Assembly (NCBI GenBank): GCA_009746045.1
Contig: RPFO01000065.1
Location: 9,387,128 to 9,451,127, forward strand
DNA length: 64,000 nt
Direction: 5' to 3'
Source of the DNA: Mesostigma viride
Taxonomy: Eukaryota; Streptophyta; Mesostigmatophyceae; Mesostigmatales; Mesostigmataceae
A program made the translations under genes and the position numbers. Positions 1-12,000 of the stretch are shown piece by piece (position 1 is the stretch's first letter; every line of letters begins with the position of its first letter). The notes under the pieces were generated by a model, which worked only from the letters and a program-made list of their open reading frames with translations, ran no database searches and was not told the DNA's origin.

Positions 1-90
1 TTAATTAATTAATAGACACGTGATTGCGTCACGTGAGCATAAGTCCTCAGTGGGAGGGGAACATGGGATGGAATGGATGGTATAAGCTAT

Positions 91-1197
91 CTAGGTCCTA
101 GTTACAGGGGTGTGGGCACCGCGGCCCGAATCGCTATGAATGCCATACTTGGTCACACGCGGAGCCCCCACAGGCTTGGGGGTGGTCTCCTTCATCACTA
201 CTTGCCATCTATCCTTGCGCACCATCTGCCTCCATATTACAGACAAACCAGGAGGCTGCCCGGGGGTGAGCCCGTCACGTCTAGTGTAGCACATGTCCAT
301 GCCGAGTCTATCACGAAAAGTCCACGGGTGGCGGCCCTGCCGCGCGCGGCCGGGGGCACGCCAGGTGAGGACATATCGCCCAGGCTGGGCGGGCTTGGTG
401 CCAGCTAGTCTATCTGATGTATCTACCTGATCTGTGCGGGCCAGGTGCCCGGCTAGGCCCAGGCGCCTGTGCCTAATAATGTGGGAAACATAGGGCAAAT
501 CAGCGTACAAATCCTCATTACTAATGTGCAAACCAAAGGGGATGTTAAGGGCCTTGCGCAGCATCTTGGTGACGGCGCCGTCGAGTCGTTGCTCCAGCTC
601 CTGCATCAGTGTCCACGTCTCGGCGCCGTAGGTCAGGATCGTCAGAATGACGACCTTGAAGAGGTCACGCTTGACGATCCGGGGTAGGGCGGGGTTGCTC
701 CACCAGCGGCGGTGGTCATGGAGGTGCGCCCACGCCATGCCGATCCGTGTCGTCATGTCGTCCTCGCAGTCAGGAAGCCAACTGCCGAGCAGCTTGAAGC
801 GGCCTGAAGTAGGGTAGTTGACCTCGGCATCGTCTAAGAGGCGGAGTGTGGGTGGGGGCCCTGCCATGCCGAGGGCCAGGGCCTCCGTTTTGGGGCTGAT
901 TTCTAGACCAACCGCCCGAGCCTCGAGCGCCAGGCAGTCCAGCCAAAGTTGGGCAGACTCCGGCTTCTCGATGAGCGTGATGTCGTCGGCATAAATGAGG
1001 TCAGCTAGTAAATTCTGCTTGTTAGTCGGCCCCCCTTCCCCAAGCTCGTTCGTGATCGCTAGGCCAGGGGCACGGCCTGCAATGCTAGCAAAGCGAGCAC
1101 GTGCCTGGCGCATAACATAATCCACTACAATAATAAACAGGTACGGCGACAGGACGCAACCCTGCCAGACGCCGGTCTGCAGTGGGCAGGGCGGGGT
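91..1197 (-). pseudogene. LINE ORF2 segment 3: RT YADD motif and C-terminal domain
   Basis: After the frameshift near 1,197 the RT continues in another frame. The catalytic YADD is seen in DLIYADDITLIEKPES, followed by GLEISPKTEAL, FKLLGSWL and a thumb-like helical region. Further on come LTYGAETWTL and the RHRRLGLAGHLAR motif typical of the C-terminal region of LINE ORF2 proteins. The frame runs into the 3' part of the element, about 90 bases from the TTAA-rich tail. The second copy at 26.2-27.7 kb matches closely. Confidence 0.8.
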
Positions 1198-2993
1198 ATG
1201 CCGTGCTGAGTGCGCACCGAAGTGGTGGACCCCTCATACAGCGTGCGGATGACGGTAATCAGGGGAGTGGGGACGCGAGCGCGAGCAAGTACAGCCCATA
1301 GAGCGTCCCAGAGGACAGAATCAAAAGCCTTGATGAAGTCGACGAAGATCAGGATGGCGGGAAACTCACCAGGTTGCAGGAGAGCGATTTCCTCGAAGAG
1401 GCGACGCGCGACGAAGATGGCCATGACGGTGTTGCGCCCAGGACGGAAGCCCATTTGACTTTCCCCAAGGTGACAGTCGAGAGCAGAACGAAGGCGGTTG
1501 AGGATCATGCGCATGAACAACTTAAGTGCGGCGCTCTGGATGCAGACTCCTCTGTAGTTGGCGGGGTCGTCAGGGGAACCTTTGTTTTTGTACAGCATAA
1601 TACGGTAGCTGTGCTGCCACTCAGGAATCGGCGGCGCGTCGGCAAGCAGGATCCGGTTGCAGACGTCAAGCAGGAACCCCGTGAGCGCCGTCAGCTTAAT
1701 CACCGGGGCTGGGAGCTGGTCAGGTCCAACGGCAGCATAGAAGCGGAGTTGCTTGGCGGCGGTGCTCAGCTCGAGCTCGGTGAACGGCGGGAGCTCGTTG
1801 GGGTGGGCCAGGGGTTCCGTCAGGGCTGGGTACGTGTAGTCCTGCTCAGCGGCGGGCGGCGTGGGCGGCGCAGGGACGTCCGCCGGTGCTACTGCCAGGC
1901 GTGCGGCCGCCAGAGGGCCAAGCGGCGGAGGCGGCGGGGGGGCGCCGAGCAGCCGGGACTGGGAGGAATACCACTGGTTGAGCTGCTGCTGCGGTGAGCC
2001 AGAGAGCGTCCGCGGCGCCGGCTGCGCGCCGCCGGCGGGCCGTTGGGCGTGACGCAGGCGGGTCCAGGCGTACTTGCCGTGCTGGTCCTTGAGGTGGGCG
2101 AAGTACTCGCGGACATGAAGGTCCTCCTGCTCCTTGGTCGCCTGCCGGATGGCCGAGTGGTAATCGGCTTTGAGGCGGGCGTAGCGGGCGGGGTCGCGGT
2201 TGTCGCGCAGGGCTTGCCGGGCCTGGATGACGGCGGGGAGCCGGTGCAGGCTGGTGAAGCGGGGCGGGCGGCGGGGGGGCAGTAGGGCCCCGGCCGCGGG
2301 CAGCTTGTCAGCGAGGTGCCGAAGGGCCGATGCCGGGCCGGCAGCGAACAGCTGGGCGTGGCTGGCCGGGATGTCCAGCGCGTCGACGAACGCCTCTGCG
2401 GCGCGCTTGTGGGCGCGTTTTTCAGGGAAGTCCTCCAGAGCGTCGTCAGATTTCTCGAGCAACTGAAGTGTGCGCAAATCAGGTGGTGCCACGTGCTTAC
2501 GAAAGGGCGAGGGGAATCGCAGGCGGATGCGGGCGGTGACGATGCGATGATCGGAGCGCACCAGGGGGATCACATGCGAGCGAGCAGCTAGTACAGATCC
2601 TTGATGACGCTTGCGCATTACAACATAGTCAATGCAGCGTTCAGTGCCAGTTGGCGAGGTGTGTGTGACCAAAGCATCTGGACTATGTGGAAAGCGGGTG
2701 TTGGCAGTGACCAAATCGCATGTCGTAAGCAAATCAGCAAAAAGTTCGGTGTTGGCATTGGAGACCGTACCGTTGGGGGCGTGCTGACATCCGCCAGTAC
2801 CCGGTGGTAGCGTGGCGTTGGCGTCCAGCAGCAGAGCGAGGTAGTTGCGACCAGGGATGCCGTTCGCCAGGTTCTCCAGCGCTGCAAAGAAGTCCTTGCG
2901 GTCTTGTTCTGGGTGGCCGGAGTGGGGTGCGTAACCAACGCCCACCGTCAGGGCGTAGGTCGAGTGGCCCTCCATCGAATGAAAAGTGGCCAC
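1125..2993 (-). pseudogene. LINE ORF2 segment 2: endonuclease C-half and RT fingers/palm
   Basis: This segment continues the endonuclease: YAPHSG, the metal-binding LLLDANA motif, and SDHRIVTARI near residue 150 (the catalytic SDH). A long Arg/Ala/Pro linker follows. The N-terminal half of a LINE reverse transcriptase comes next: AVGPDQLPAPVIK, WQHSYRIMLYKNKGS, NYRGVCIQSAALKL, MGFRPGRNT and the first palm Asp in ILIFVDFIKAFD. The frame is lost after VRTQHGI; the second LINE copy has one extra A at the equivalent of 1,197 and stays in frame there. Open but defective. Confidence 0.8.
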
Positions 2994-3721
2994 GAGGAGC
3001 GAGCGTTGACCAGCTGGGGTTCGCCCATGTGGCGTACGGCGAGCGGGGAGCAGAGGAGACCGACGCCCCCGTTCCCGGTGCCGTCGCCGCCTCCGTAGTA
3101 GAACCGCCAGCCGTCGATGTCGTCAGCAACAAGGGCAGTTGATCCGCGGGCCGATGCAGTGCGCCTGTGTTCTTGGATTCCCAGGATGGCGATATTATTG
3201 TCGATGCAGAAACCAATAAGATTGGAGACTCGATGGCACTGACAGTCGTCACTGCGCAGGCAGTGACAGCGGTCAGCGTCGGGCTGGAGCGTGCGGGCGT
3301 TGAAGGTGGCGATGACCAAGGGCGCGCGTTGACCGAAAAGGGGGGTGCAGGCGGGGGTGGGGGCGGAGATGGAGCAGGGTGGTGATGGGGGTGGGGGTGG
3401 AGGTGGTGGGGTAGGGGGGGCGGGTTGGGGACTTATGCTTTCAATCACCATTTCGATTCTTCCTGCCAACGCGTCGAGGCGACGCCGACGGTTGGCTCGG
3501 GTGGCCAGGTAGAATGAGTTTGCGTCTGCACGCATAAGAAATGCGTGCAGTCTGAGGAGGTTTCGGAGGCGGCCGCGCGAGGCGGGGCTAACCTGGCTCA
3601 CTGCCGACCCGTTGCTCTCTCTCCGACAGCCCGAGGGCTGCGAAGGCAAAGGGGCGGGAAGGGGAGTTAGGCAGATCCCACTGCTAGAGCCGCGGAGCCG
3701 CGGGGCCGCGAGCGTCGTCAT
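2948..3721 (-). pseudogene. LINE ORF2 segment 1: proline-rich N-terminus and APE endonuclease start
   Basis: This 257-codon frame starts with an Arg-rich region, then a Pro run (about residues 100-118). The first half of an APE-type endonuclease follows. The strand with VIATFNARTL and the catalytic-Glu motif ILGIQEHRR are visible, then GVGLLCS. The frame stops at 2,948, while endonuclease homology continues in the overlapping frame that is open from 2,993, so a small indel near 2,960-2,990 breaks the protein. Known role of the family: the endonuclease nicks the target for target-primed reverse transcription. Confidence 0.75.
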
Positions 3722-3925
3722 TGATAGGAGAGAAGGGTTCGCATACTAGAGGCTACCTTAAGTTTTTCAGCCTATACACCCGCAGGTCTACCCACACACT
3801 TTAGTCAATACAGTTTTATTGAGCCAGACAATGCCCCCGCCTTGTCACCCACCGGTAGGACTGTTTGCACCCACCCATCCATCCATCGGGGTAATGCTCC
3901 GTGACTCCCCAACGGGATCACGAGG

Positions 3926-4190
3926 GCTTTATTAATTAATTGTCACCCACGCACATTAATTCAGCATTTTAGAGCACCCTGGCACAGTTATGCCAGACTC
4001 TTCACTCTCCTCGTGAGTAGTTTCGATTGCAACTGTGGCTTGCCTCCGGGCATGAGGGAAGACGGGTGTCTCTGCCCCTTCCCAGGGTGCAACATATATA
4101 CAGCGATGATCGAAAAGCAATTTAACTCTGTATCATTGTGCTCCGTGACTCCCCATGCAACAGGAGCGCGTGTTTCATTTTTTGGGCTAT
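3926..4190 (+). repeat. Old copy of the TTAA-tailed short retroposon family
   Basis: The stretch has the family body ('gcatgagggaag ... tctctgcccctt') and the family end 'gctccgtgactcccc'. Better copies lie at 27,183-27,422, 24,205-24,262 and 25,486-25,715. This copy is diverged and its end is interrupted. No protein is visible. Confidence 0.5.
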
Positions 4191-4674
4191 CTGCTCATTT
4201 TATAATTATGTTGATGCGGGCTCACAGGGGGCCGATATGCCGCCTGTAGCGTAGCTCTACCGTAAGGTAAACCACAACACCCGCTAAGGGCCACCCCTGG
4301 ACCCCCCCCCCACCCCCCCACCCCCCAGCATTTTGCGCAATTTGGTTTGAAATGATCAGAATATTCAACAACAGGTGGCGGCGTAGCTGCAATGGAAGGG
4401 CCAGCGGTTGCCTCCAGGCCATGCCGTAATTCCAGCTGCTTGTTGTCGGTCGTTGCTTCGTATGTATACTCTGATTTTCTGATTTACAGTCGGTACTTGC
4501 ATCGTATGGATTGAGCAACGATCGTTCCACAAGGTTACGTGCTCCGCATAGAGCTCGACAAGCAGCTTGTTCACTGTTCCATATGAACCAATGTTCATTC
4601 CCTATGACGACCATATAAGCCGTCGAGTCGTGACAACGGATGTCACCCTGAAAGGGTTGGCGTATTATCAATTA

Positions 4675-4750
4675 AGGAGACAACCAGCGCAGGTCAGAAA
4701 TCGAGAGAATCCGGACCTTGGTAGCTCGAGCCTGCCGTTATCTTGTCCGC
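4675..4750 (+). repeat. tRNA-like SINE head, truncated copy
   Basis: It shares about 75 bases with 5,097-5,200 and 24,495-24,600 (core 'ggtagctcgagcctgccg'). It diverges before the B-box-like part seen in the other two copies. Confidence 0.5.
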
Positions 4751-5096
4751 CTGTTAGTGGCTTACGTGTAGAGCGACTAGATTACCTAGACGGCGTATTA
4801 TGATAGTAATGATCACGGGTGCCAATAGAGGCTGCTGCTGGCTGGTCCGAGTTGGAGCTAGAAAACCCTCGCGACAAAAATGTTATCGCTGTTTCCGTAA
4901 ATGGCGACAAAGCGGAATTACGGAAGTTTGCTGGACAGTGCTTTCTTTTCCCGTTGCGTCACTGAAAAGGTAAACGGTCTTGCGATGTCAAAACAGCAGC
5001 TAGTAGAAGTCGCTGTGTTTAATTGCAATCAGTGGTAGTTTGCCTGAAGCATATACTGCCTGAAGCTTTTCAAGGCTTGCTGGGATGTTGCCCATA

Positions 5097-5205
5097 TCAA
5101 GGAGACAACCAGCGCAGGCCAGAAATCGGGAGAATCCGGACCATGGTAGCTCGAGCCTGCCGTTATCTTGTCCGCGTGTTCGAGTCGTTCAGGATGATGA
5201 AGACT
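5097..5205 (+). repeat. tRNA-like SINE candidate
   Basis: One of three dispersed copies of a roughly 100-base repeat. It contains an A-box-like TGGTAGCTCGAG and, about 35 bases later, a B-box-like TGTTCGAGTCG. This is the spacing expected of an internal RNA polymerase III promoter in tRNA-derived SINEs. The boxes are imperfect and no cloverleaf folds convincingly, so it is a candidate only. Confidence 0.45.
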
Positions 5206-5896
5206 GTCGCCCATATGTTTCTAACGCTTTAACTCTTGTTCAAGTGATGAAGACTGGCTTGGAAACTTGAGCTTGTCATGTTTACATTGTTATTGTGTTA
5301 CAATATGTGCCTCTTTTCAGTATATGTTTCATATATAATGCGAGGCTTCAGCATGATGGTTTAGCACCGTGGTGGCAGCCAAGCCTCTAATGACAATCTT
5401 GGACCTAACCTTGGCAAATATTTGCTTCTTGTTTCACTCTTTGGACTGAGCCAGCTTTACACCTGCTGTTTGGCCTGCACCATCGTCCCTGGCTGCCAGT
5501 TACATTTGTGCCCCCCCCTGGCAGGCTGCAGGGTCTAGGATAGCGAGGGTGTAACGTAGACATGTTGTGGGCACCCTCGGTGCATTTTCAGGACCAGCCA
5601 TGACCTGGCCATGCCTTCTTTTTGGCACATTGAACATGACTTGAGTGCTTTTTGGTCACTCGCGTAACGACCCCCCTGCATTCATAAATCGTAAACAACT
5701 ATACCATGAGCATATTTCATGGAGCATTTCAACTCTTGAGCATATGGTTCCATACCGTACCCATGGATGTGTTGACATGTGTGAGTTATTACAAATGGTA
5801 TCCATCTTTAAAATGTCCTCATTTGAGGACATTTTCTTGCAGTGATTAGACATCAAGGTTCTAGATTTTTGCCCTTGCCCACACTCAATCCTGCTC

Positions 5897-6252
5897 ACAC
5901 GCCCACGCCCACGCCCACGCCCACGCCCACGCCCACGCCCACGCCCACGCCCACGCCCACGCCCACGCCCACGCCCACGCCCACGCCCACGCCCACGCCC
6001 ACGCCCACGCCCACGCCCACGCCCACGCCCACGCCCACGCCCACGCCCACGCCCACGCCCACGCCCTTGCCCACGCCCTTGCCCTTGCCCTTGCCCTTGC
6101 CCTTGCCCTTGCCCTTGCCCTTGCCCTTGCCCTTGCCCTTGCCCTTGCCCACGCCCACGCCCACGCCCACGCCCACGCCCACGCCCACGCCCACGCCCAC
6201 GCCCACGCCCACGCCCACGCCCACGCCCACGCCCACGCCCACGCCCACGCCC
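5897..6252. repeat. Hexanucleotide satellite (GCCCAC)n with an inner (GCCCTT)n block
   Basis: About 355 bases are made of a 6-base unit. The outer arrays are GCCCAC; the middle (about 6,062-6,148) is GCCCTT. Because 6 is a multiple of 3, every frame stays open and gives fake Pro-Thr, Ala-Trp or Gly-Val proteins. The opposite strand is G-rich. Confidence 0.95.
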
Positions 6253-6439
6253 AAACGCCCACGACCATGGAAGTAACTAATGTCTAACTAAATTACTTGT
6301 TTCAAAACTACAATAGAATAGTTGTCGATCTCACTTCATATGTCTTAATGGATCTATGATTCCATGTTGTTGCTTGATATGGCAAGTAACACAACAATCG
6401 AACACTTTTGACACACCCACACACCTTGGCACAGTTCAG

Positions 6440-6908
6440 GGTGGCCCTATGTGGTCGCTTGATGTGCCATAATAAGTTAGACTAGTTCACGGCAAATCAC
6501 GGCTCATCAATCACACAACCATGCCAAGACTTTATTGAAAACTTGAACTCGATTCAGGTGGCCCTATGTGGTCGCTTGATGTGCAACAGTAAGTTAGACT
6601 TGCTCATGGCAAATCATGGGTCATCAATCACACAACCATGCAGTGACTTTATTGAAAACTTGAACACGATTCAGATGGCCCTATGTGGTCGCTTGATGTG
6701 CCATAGTACTTAAGTTAGACGTGTTCATGGCAAATCACGGCTCATCAATCACACAACCATGCAGTGACTTTATTGAAAACTTGAACACAATTCAGGTGGC
6801 CCTATGTGGTCGCTTGATGTGCCATAATAAGTTAGACTAGTTCATGGCAAATCACGGCTCATCAATCACACAACCATGCAAAGACTTTATTGAAAACTTG
6901 AACACAAT
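6440..6908 (-). repeat. Four tandem copies of a ~117-base poly(A)-signal-bearing unit
   Basis: Units of 117, 117 and 121 bases are recognised by the recurring 'ggccctatgtggtcgcttga'. Each carries TTTATTGAAAAC, which on the minus strand is GTTTTCAATAAA, a consensus polyadenylation signal. The array lies directly downstream of the stop codon of the coding segment at 6,909-7,197 (minus strand). It therefore looks like a tandemly amplified 3' UTR. Confidence 0.85.
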
Positions 6909-7197
6909 TCAGGAGGCCAGCTGTCGCAGCTGCTTCCAAGCATCGATGGTAGCGTGCTCTTTCTTAAACAGTTTTTGATAGTCGTTCCAGCTGCATTCCC
7001 GCAATTTCTCCTCTGGAACAACCTCGAGAAGGAGCCGGTGATACAACTCTACAGTCGGTTGCCTTGGGAGCGTTGCCCTCGGCGTCTTTCATTGTGACGA
7101 TGACGAGGGCTTTAAAGTGGATATAGTCAACTAAGCCAGCATCCAGCCGATCCTCTGGGAGAATGCTGGATGCCCGGACGTGTCTTCTGCCATCCCC
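6909..7197 (-). pseudogene. Terminal coding segment of an unrecognised protein, one frameshift
   Basis: Read on the minus strand, 7,197 to about 7,085 gives a protein-like stretch including ILPEDRLDAGLVDYIHFKAL. From about 7,078 another frame gives VELYHRLLLEVVPEEKLREC and ends with KQLRQLAS and TGA at 6,911-6,909. AATAAA follows 3 times or more in the repeat array. The frame change near 7,080 may be an indel, a sequencing error or an unseen intron. Amino-acid composition and the polyadenylation context argue for a real gene end. Upstream exons were not found and the family is not recognised. Confidence 0.45.
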
Positions 7198-7417
7198 TCA
7201 CGAAGTCTGTCACTCAGCTGTTCTGCGTCTTCAGTTCAGGGTTCTCAGCCGTCAATGGAAGCAGCTAGCAAACTGGAAGCCCGCCATGTGACCAAGGCTG
7301 CATGCTGAGCAGAATAATTTAATTAAGCCGCTAGCCATGGACGGTAACCAAGGCTTTTCCCCGCTTTCCCCTGCTTTTCACTGCTAAAAAACAGGGGTGG
7401 CCCTTAACCCGACTTTG

Positions 7418-7420
7418 CCC

Positions 7421-7451
<31 letters not shown>
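7418..7451 (+). repeat. Homopolymer C(24)A(10)
   Basis: A run of about 24 C followed by about 10 A. Length is likely to be unreliable in sequencing. Confidence 0.9.
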
Positions 7452-7452
<1 letters not shown>

Positions 7453-7788
7453 GTACCAAAACGGTCCCAACAAGAATTTTACCATGCGAAGTCGATGTCG
7501 CTGATTCCAAATCCGTGCTCAGAATGACAATCTGCCCAGTCCTGCGAATAAATAATGCCAGGAGTTTTGCAATTAAGGTGGCCGTCCGGGTGGTTTACCT
7601 TACCAGTGTAGTGTAGAAAATTGCTCTGCCTTTGTGCCAAAAGAGCCAAACGCCCAAAGCCAACTTCCAAGACGCCCAAAGCCACATTCCAAGACGCCCA
7701 AAGCCCAAAGGCGGGCGAGTCTGGCGCGGCGCGCCTGTCCTGGAGGCGCCGGAATAACAGAAATCCCGTCGCAACGTGGTAAGTACAG

Positions 7789-8678
7789 TCATTCCCGCGT
7801 TAAGTTGCGATCGCCCCCCAAAACTTGACGCCGCAACTTAACGCGGGAACGCAACTTAACGGTAGAATTAGGCTAGCAGCCCACCACCTCCTCCTCTGAC
7901 GGACTTCTATACGGCATTCGACAGCTCTCGTCAAGCCCGATCCAGGTGCAGCGTCAAAGCCGGCCCAAGTCCAATTTCCAGGCCAGATATCAGTTTAGTT
8001 GGACAAAGGCGGGCTGCAAAACACGCCGTGGGCAGCCATGCAGTTCCTGCGTTTTTGATACCACAAATGTAGTGTGTTTTAACCCTCGACTTTGGCTCTC
8101 TTTTTGGCGGGTTACTTAATTGCCAGCCGGCTTCACATTTGACTGTGACAAAACATGGGAACAGTCGTGAGGGAAGCTTCATTTACTGTCAATGGCCTCC
8201 ATGCCGTGTAAACAATAACAACAGCATGGAGGCCGCAGGCCGTGAAACTGCCTGTGGCCTCAACGACCATGTCTTTGCCCTTCTGTGGTGCATTCGGCAT
8301 GAAGTGGTGGTAATTTCCGGCAAGATGTCTCAATTACAGACCCTGCATGGTCGTGGATTCTTATGTACCGCAGCCCGCAGGCTGCAAAACTGAATTTGTA
8401 AGGTTGCATTTGCGCTTTTCACCTAAGCCAGCAGGCGGGGAAATTTGCGCGCCAGTGGGGCTTGCGTATTTTGCCGCCTAAAATCACGTAGCGGATCCGG
8501 ACTTGGCAAAAAATGGCCTCCTGCGCGGCCAAAAATGGCCTGACACCTACAAATTGAGTCATTACCGCGTTAAGTTGCGATGGTCTCCATGCTTAAGTTG
8601 CGGTCGCCCCCCAAACTTCGGCGTCGCAACTTAACGCGGGAACGCAACCTTAAGAAACGCAACTTAACGCGGGAATGA
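7789..8678. mobile_element. MITE-like element with ~20-base TIRs and subterminal repeats
   Basis: The element starts with TCATTCCCGCGTTAAGTTGC and ends with its exact reverse complement. Extra inverted copies of 'gcgttaagttgcg' lie just inside both ends (about 7,796-7,862 and 8,568-8,678), as is usual for transposase-binding subterminal repeats. It is 890 bases long with no coding capacity. No convincing target duplication was found, so the superfamily is open. Confidence 0.7.
8194..8234. repeat. Perfect 11-base-arm hairpin
   Basis: GGCCTCCATGC and its exact reverse complement are separated by 19 bases. It lies inside the MITE-like element. Confidence 0.8.
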
Positions 8679-8721
8679 TGGTACCCCTTTTATTATCAAG
8701 TAACGTGCGTGTTTGCAACTT

Positions 8722-9025
8722 GGGGTTTTGGAAATCACACCCGGTGTTGGGAACACCCGGTGACGGGTGACGGGTGACGCTAGGGTACGGTACGCGTCGA
8801 TAAATACGAATGGAAGGAACGAACGGGACGGTGTGGGCCGATTAATACGAATGGCTGACATCTTGACACCCTGGCTTAGCAGGGATTAATTACTGGCTAT
8901 ATTTGGAATAAACGTACACCTATTTACCTGGAATACGAATGCCGTATGCATACGCGGCGGCATGAGCCGGCATCGACGTTACAAGGGACGAACAGAACGG
9001 AAAACGCAGCCTAGTGGCGCCTACT
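8722..9025 (+). repeat. Left TIR of the MULE-like element, with ~80-base insertion
   Basis: It matches the right TIR in reverse complement. About 80 extra bases (roughly 8,857-8,936, beginning 'ctgacatcttgaca') are absent from the right arm. Confidence 0.8.
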
Positions 9026-12000
9026 AGGGCGCCAGAGCAGGTGCACGTGCGAAGGCTATTGAACGGGTAGCATGAGACTCGGTGCGTAAATTTTGGGTGC
9101 GGAAGTACAAATGACAGAATAAACTGCAGGCGCGCCAACTTCCAAGCAAAGGTTCGCGCAGGGCGCAAGGCAGAAAACGTCTAAGTCCATCGCTATGGCG
9201 AAGCATAAGCGGGGGCGTTTGCTTAGCATAATGAAGTGAACTCCACAGCAAGAGAATGCGGCGGACCGAAAGAATGTAGCGGCATTAGTGCCAGTCAAGT
9301 AGTCTGACATTTCAGTTCCTTGTCTATAAACGGCTGAATCCTTGCGTTGCAGTTCTAGCTGGCAAGACAAACTAGCCCAGTCAAGAAAATGGCGGCTAGG
9401 ATTGGTTTCTTTAAAATCTTCCGCTTTGCTGTGGAGGAGATCCGTCGGGTTGTGCGCAGCACTTTTCACATCTCGTTGCGGACTATATTCGCACGATGAT
9501 AGTTCTTTCAACCTGCATGAAGGTGCGGGCACAAGACGACGATATTTAGGCAAATATTTTCCATTGCAGGACGCAGGTCCCATGGTGCTTTGTGTCGTAA
9601 CGGCGGTGTTGCCACTTCGAAATGAGCTGCTCCGCAGGTGCTGATAACTTCGCCAGCTGAGCGGACGCTACAGGAAAGCAAGCCTCGGTTATTACTGGCG
9701 CTGCCAGCAAGACAGAAAGAGCGGTGAGACCGGATGGGCGCAGCTAAGCAGGCGGCTAGCGAGCATCCTGCAGATGTTCCCTCTCATCCTGGAATTGCCG
9801 CTCCATTTGTTGCATTGTTGTGACAATATTCGCTCGGATCCTTACTACACCGATTTGCAAGTCTGTTCAAAATATTGTATACACAATCAAAGTGTGTCGA
9901 TATCATTTTGAGAGAATGGATCGCTTGCTTGTGTCATGGTAGTCGGTTGTATTGGTAGTTACAATCATCTCTATCCTGTTCGGTTGGTTTATTCCAACCA
10001 GTCAGTCAATACTCGTGTGTCAATGAAGGGAGCTCACCATACCGTGATGCCATCGTAACACCTCGATGTTGTGCAACGTTGCCCATTGTCATACTTGTTT
10101 CTCCGACAAAAGTTATGTGCAGATGTTGTCTCCATGATAGCTTTCTGCCATCCTTGCACGCAAACATGTGAGGGATAGGGTTACTTGCCATTATCCATTT
10201 AAGAAAGGGCCCTTGTGGTCAAGTGGCATCTGCAACAAGGAAGTTCCCAATAAACAGATTTTAAAACAACCTGTTTGACATCTTTGTGCGCGGCATGTGT
10301 TTTCATGTCAGCTGCCAGGATCTCCTCTGCTCCAGCCTTTCTACCAAAGCGGGTTTACTGCATTGGTGACCTTAATGATGTTAAAGGGTGGCAAGGCGAA
10401 GGGTCCACAAGCGGAGGGGCGAGGTATTTTTTCCGCGGAGGACGGCGGGGTGGCGGGCAGTCGGGCGCTGCTGGGCGGGTGCCTTGTATAGTTACCAATG
10501 GCGTGGCTGTCCCAAGAATGTTGACAGTGGCAGCAGCCCAGGTGCTAAGCCAATAGATGAGGCATGCTTGGGATGTTGTGGTGTGGGGCAGGTAAAGGCC
10601 ACTAGGTGCCCTTGGCGCTTGTACCATGACCACATGCCGTTGTCATCTTGTTTCCCCTAACATGTGTGGAGTCTCTACACGGCATCAGCGCCCTCCTGGT
10701 ATGTAGGCCCGTTCTAGAAACGAGGTGTGTGCTGTGCCGGGGGTCAGGTGAGGCGTGGTGGGGTGTCGGCAAGATGACGACCGGGAGTGCCAGAATGGTT
10801 TGGGTTGTACAAAGCACACAAAGCGCTATGATTCATGCATATGTGTTGTAATTATTTAGTGAGTAAGTAAAAAAGCATGTACATTCTTACATTAATTAAT
10901 TTATTATTTAATAGACACGTGACTGCGTAAATTCTTACATATTAGAACTATTTAAAAAAAATTAAATTATAACATGCCTCCGTTGGGATATTAGAACTAT
11001 ACCGACAGGAGTGCCTGATCAGAATACCGACAATGTAAGCCCTCGAGGGGGCACGTTAACCGGTACTCCCGGCCACGTGGACTATGCAAATATTTCAAAG
11101 AGGCCAAAAATTTGCGCTGTGCAAGTGTATAGTTGGATTGTTAATAAATTAGCACGTGACTGCGTCGGGTGGATGTAATTAGCTATCTGGTTCCTAAATA
11201 CTCGATGCATTAACCCGTATTTTTTTTTTTAGAACACGATATACTACGTTGTAAGCTATTGGAGAGTCACTGAGCATTAACCCCGATGGATGGATGGATG
11301 GATGGGTACGTGCAAGCAGTCCTACCGGTCTAATCTATCTACATCAGCTACCTACGACATCTATCTATCAGCATTCTAACTACAACATCTATCTAGACAG
11401 CCTAACGATGCCCTATAAACGGGGATATCATGAGCTAGGAGGGTCAAAACGTTGAAAATAGGAGTTGTATAAGTTATACAGCATCAAACATGCATCAAAC
11501 ATCATGACTGGATGACATAATATGACTGAATCAGGCAGCCATAGCCAAAGCATCATCCACGCTCACAACGTGTTGAGCACATGCCTCGTGGGAAGGGAGG
11601 CACTGGGTTTTCATTCCATAACGTGTGCAATACTGAAAGAAAGAAGCCAGTGTAATGCAAGGCTTGGATAGGTTGAGTGATCCATGAGCTTACATGCAGG
11701 CAAAGATGACGCTGGAATGCATGCTAGCAAATGGTGGCAAGATGCTAACAACGCATGATTATACACCATGATTATGGGCACCTAGCTGATCTTCTTGCAC
11801 AATCAACACAGTATAAACCATCAATATCCAATCCTCACGATATATTCACGGCTTGACGATGTATACAGCACCTAAATACTGCACAACTGCAACCTGCTAT
11901 GGCTGACATGCAAGCAACGTCGAGTAGGATGGCGGTCTTAGAGAGGCTGGGCAGAGGTCGGTAGAAATAAGTGGAAAACTGGCAGAAACTACTATGTATG

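Larger units (their letters stand above)
1..3925 (-). mobile_element. LINE (non-LTR) retrotransposon, copy 1, frameshifted
   Basis: Minus-strand element whose 3' end is at the left edge, where a TTAATTAATTAA tail replaces poly(A). The 5' end lies near 3,900. It carries an apurinic/apyrimidinic-type endonuclease (APE), a reverse transcriptase and a C-terminal region with an RRLGLAGHLAR motif, as in many LINE ORF2 proteins. At least two frameshifts (near 2,960-2,990 and near 1,197) break the reading frame. A second, 5'-truncated copy at 26.2-27.8 kb is almost identical, so the family was active recently. The left flank is outside the window, so a target duplication cannot be checked. Clade assignment within LINEs is not attempted. 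Confidence 0.85.
4190..5890. other. No gene recognised; short repeats only
   Basis: No open frame here resembles a protein. The stretch contains interrupted C-runs at about 4,303-4,327 and two copies of a tRNA-like short repeat, listed separately. The rest is moderately AT-rich and shows no coding signal or obvious splice-site pairs. Confidence 0.5.

Noticed and set aside
5842-6276. Long Pro-Thr / Ala-Trp / Gly-Val frames
   Set aside because: They are all readings of a 6-base satellite that is open in every frame.
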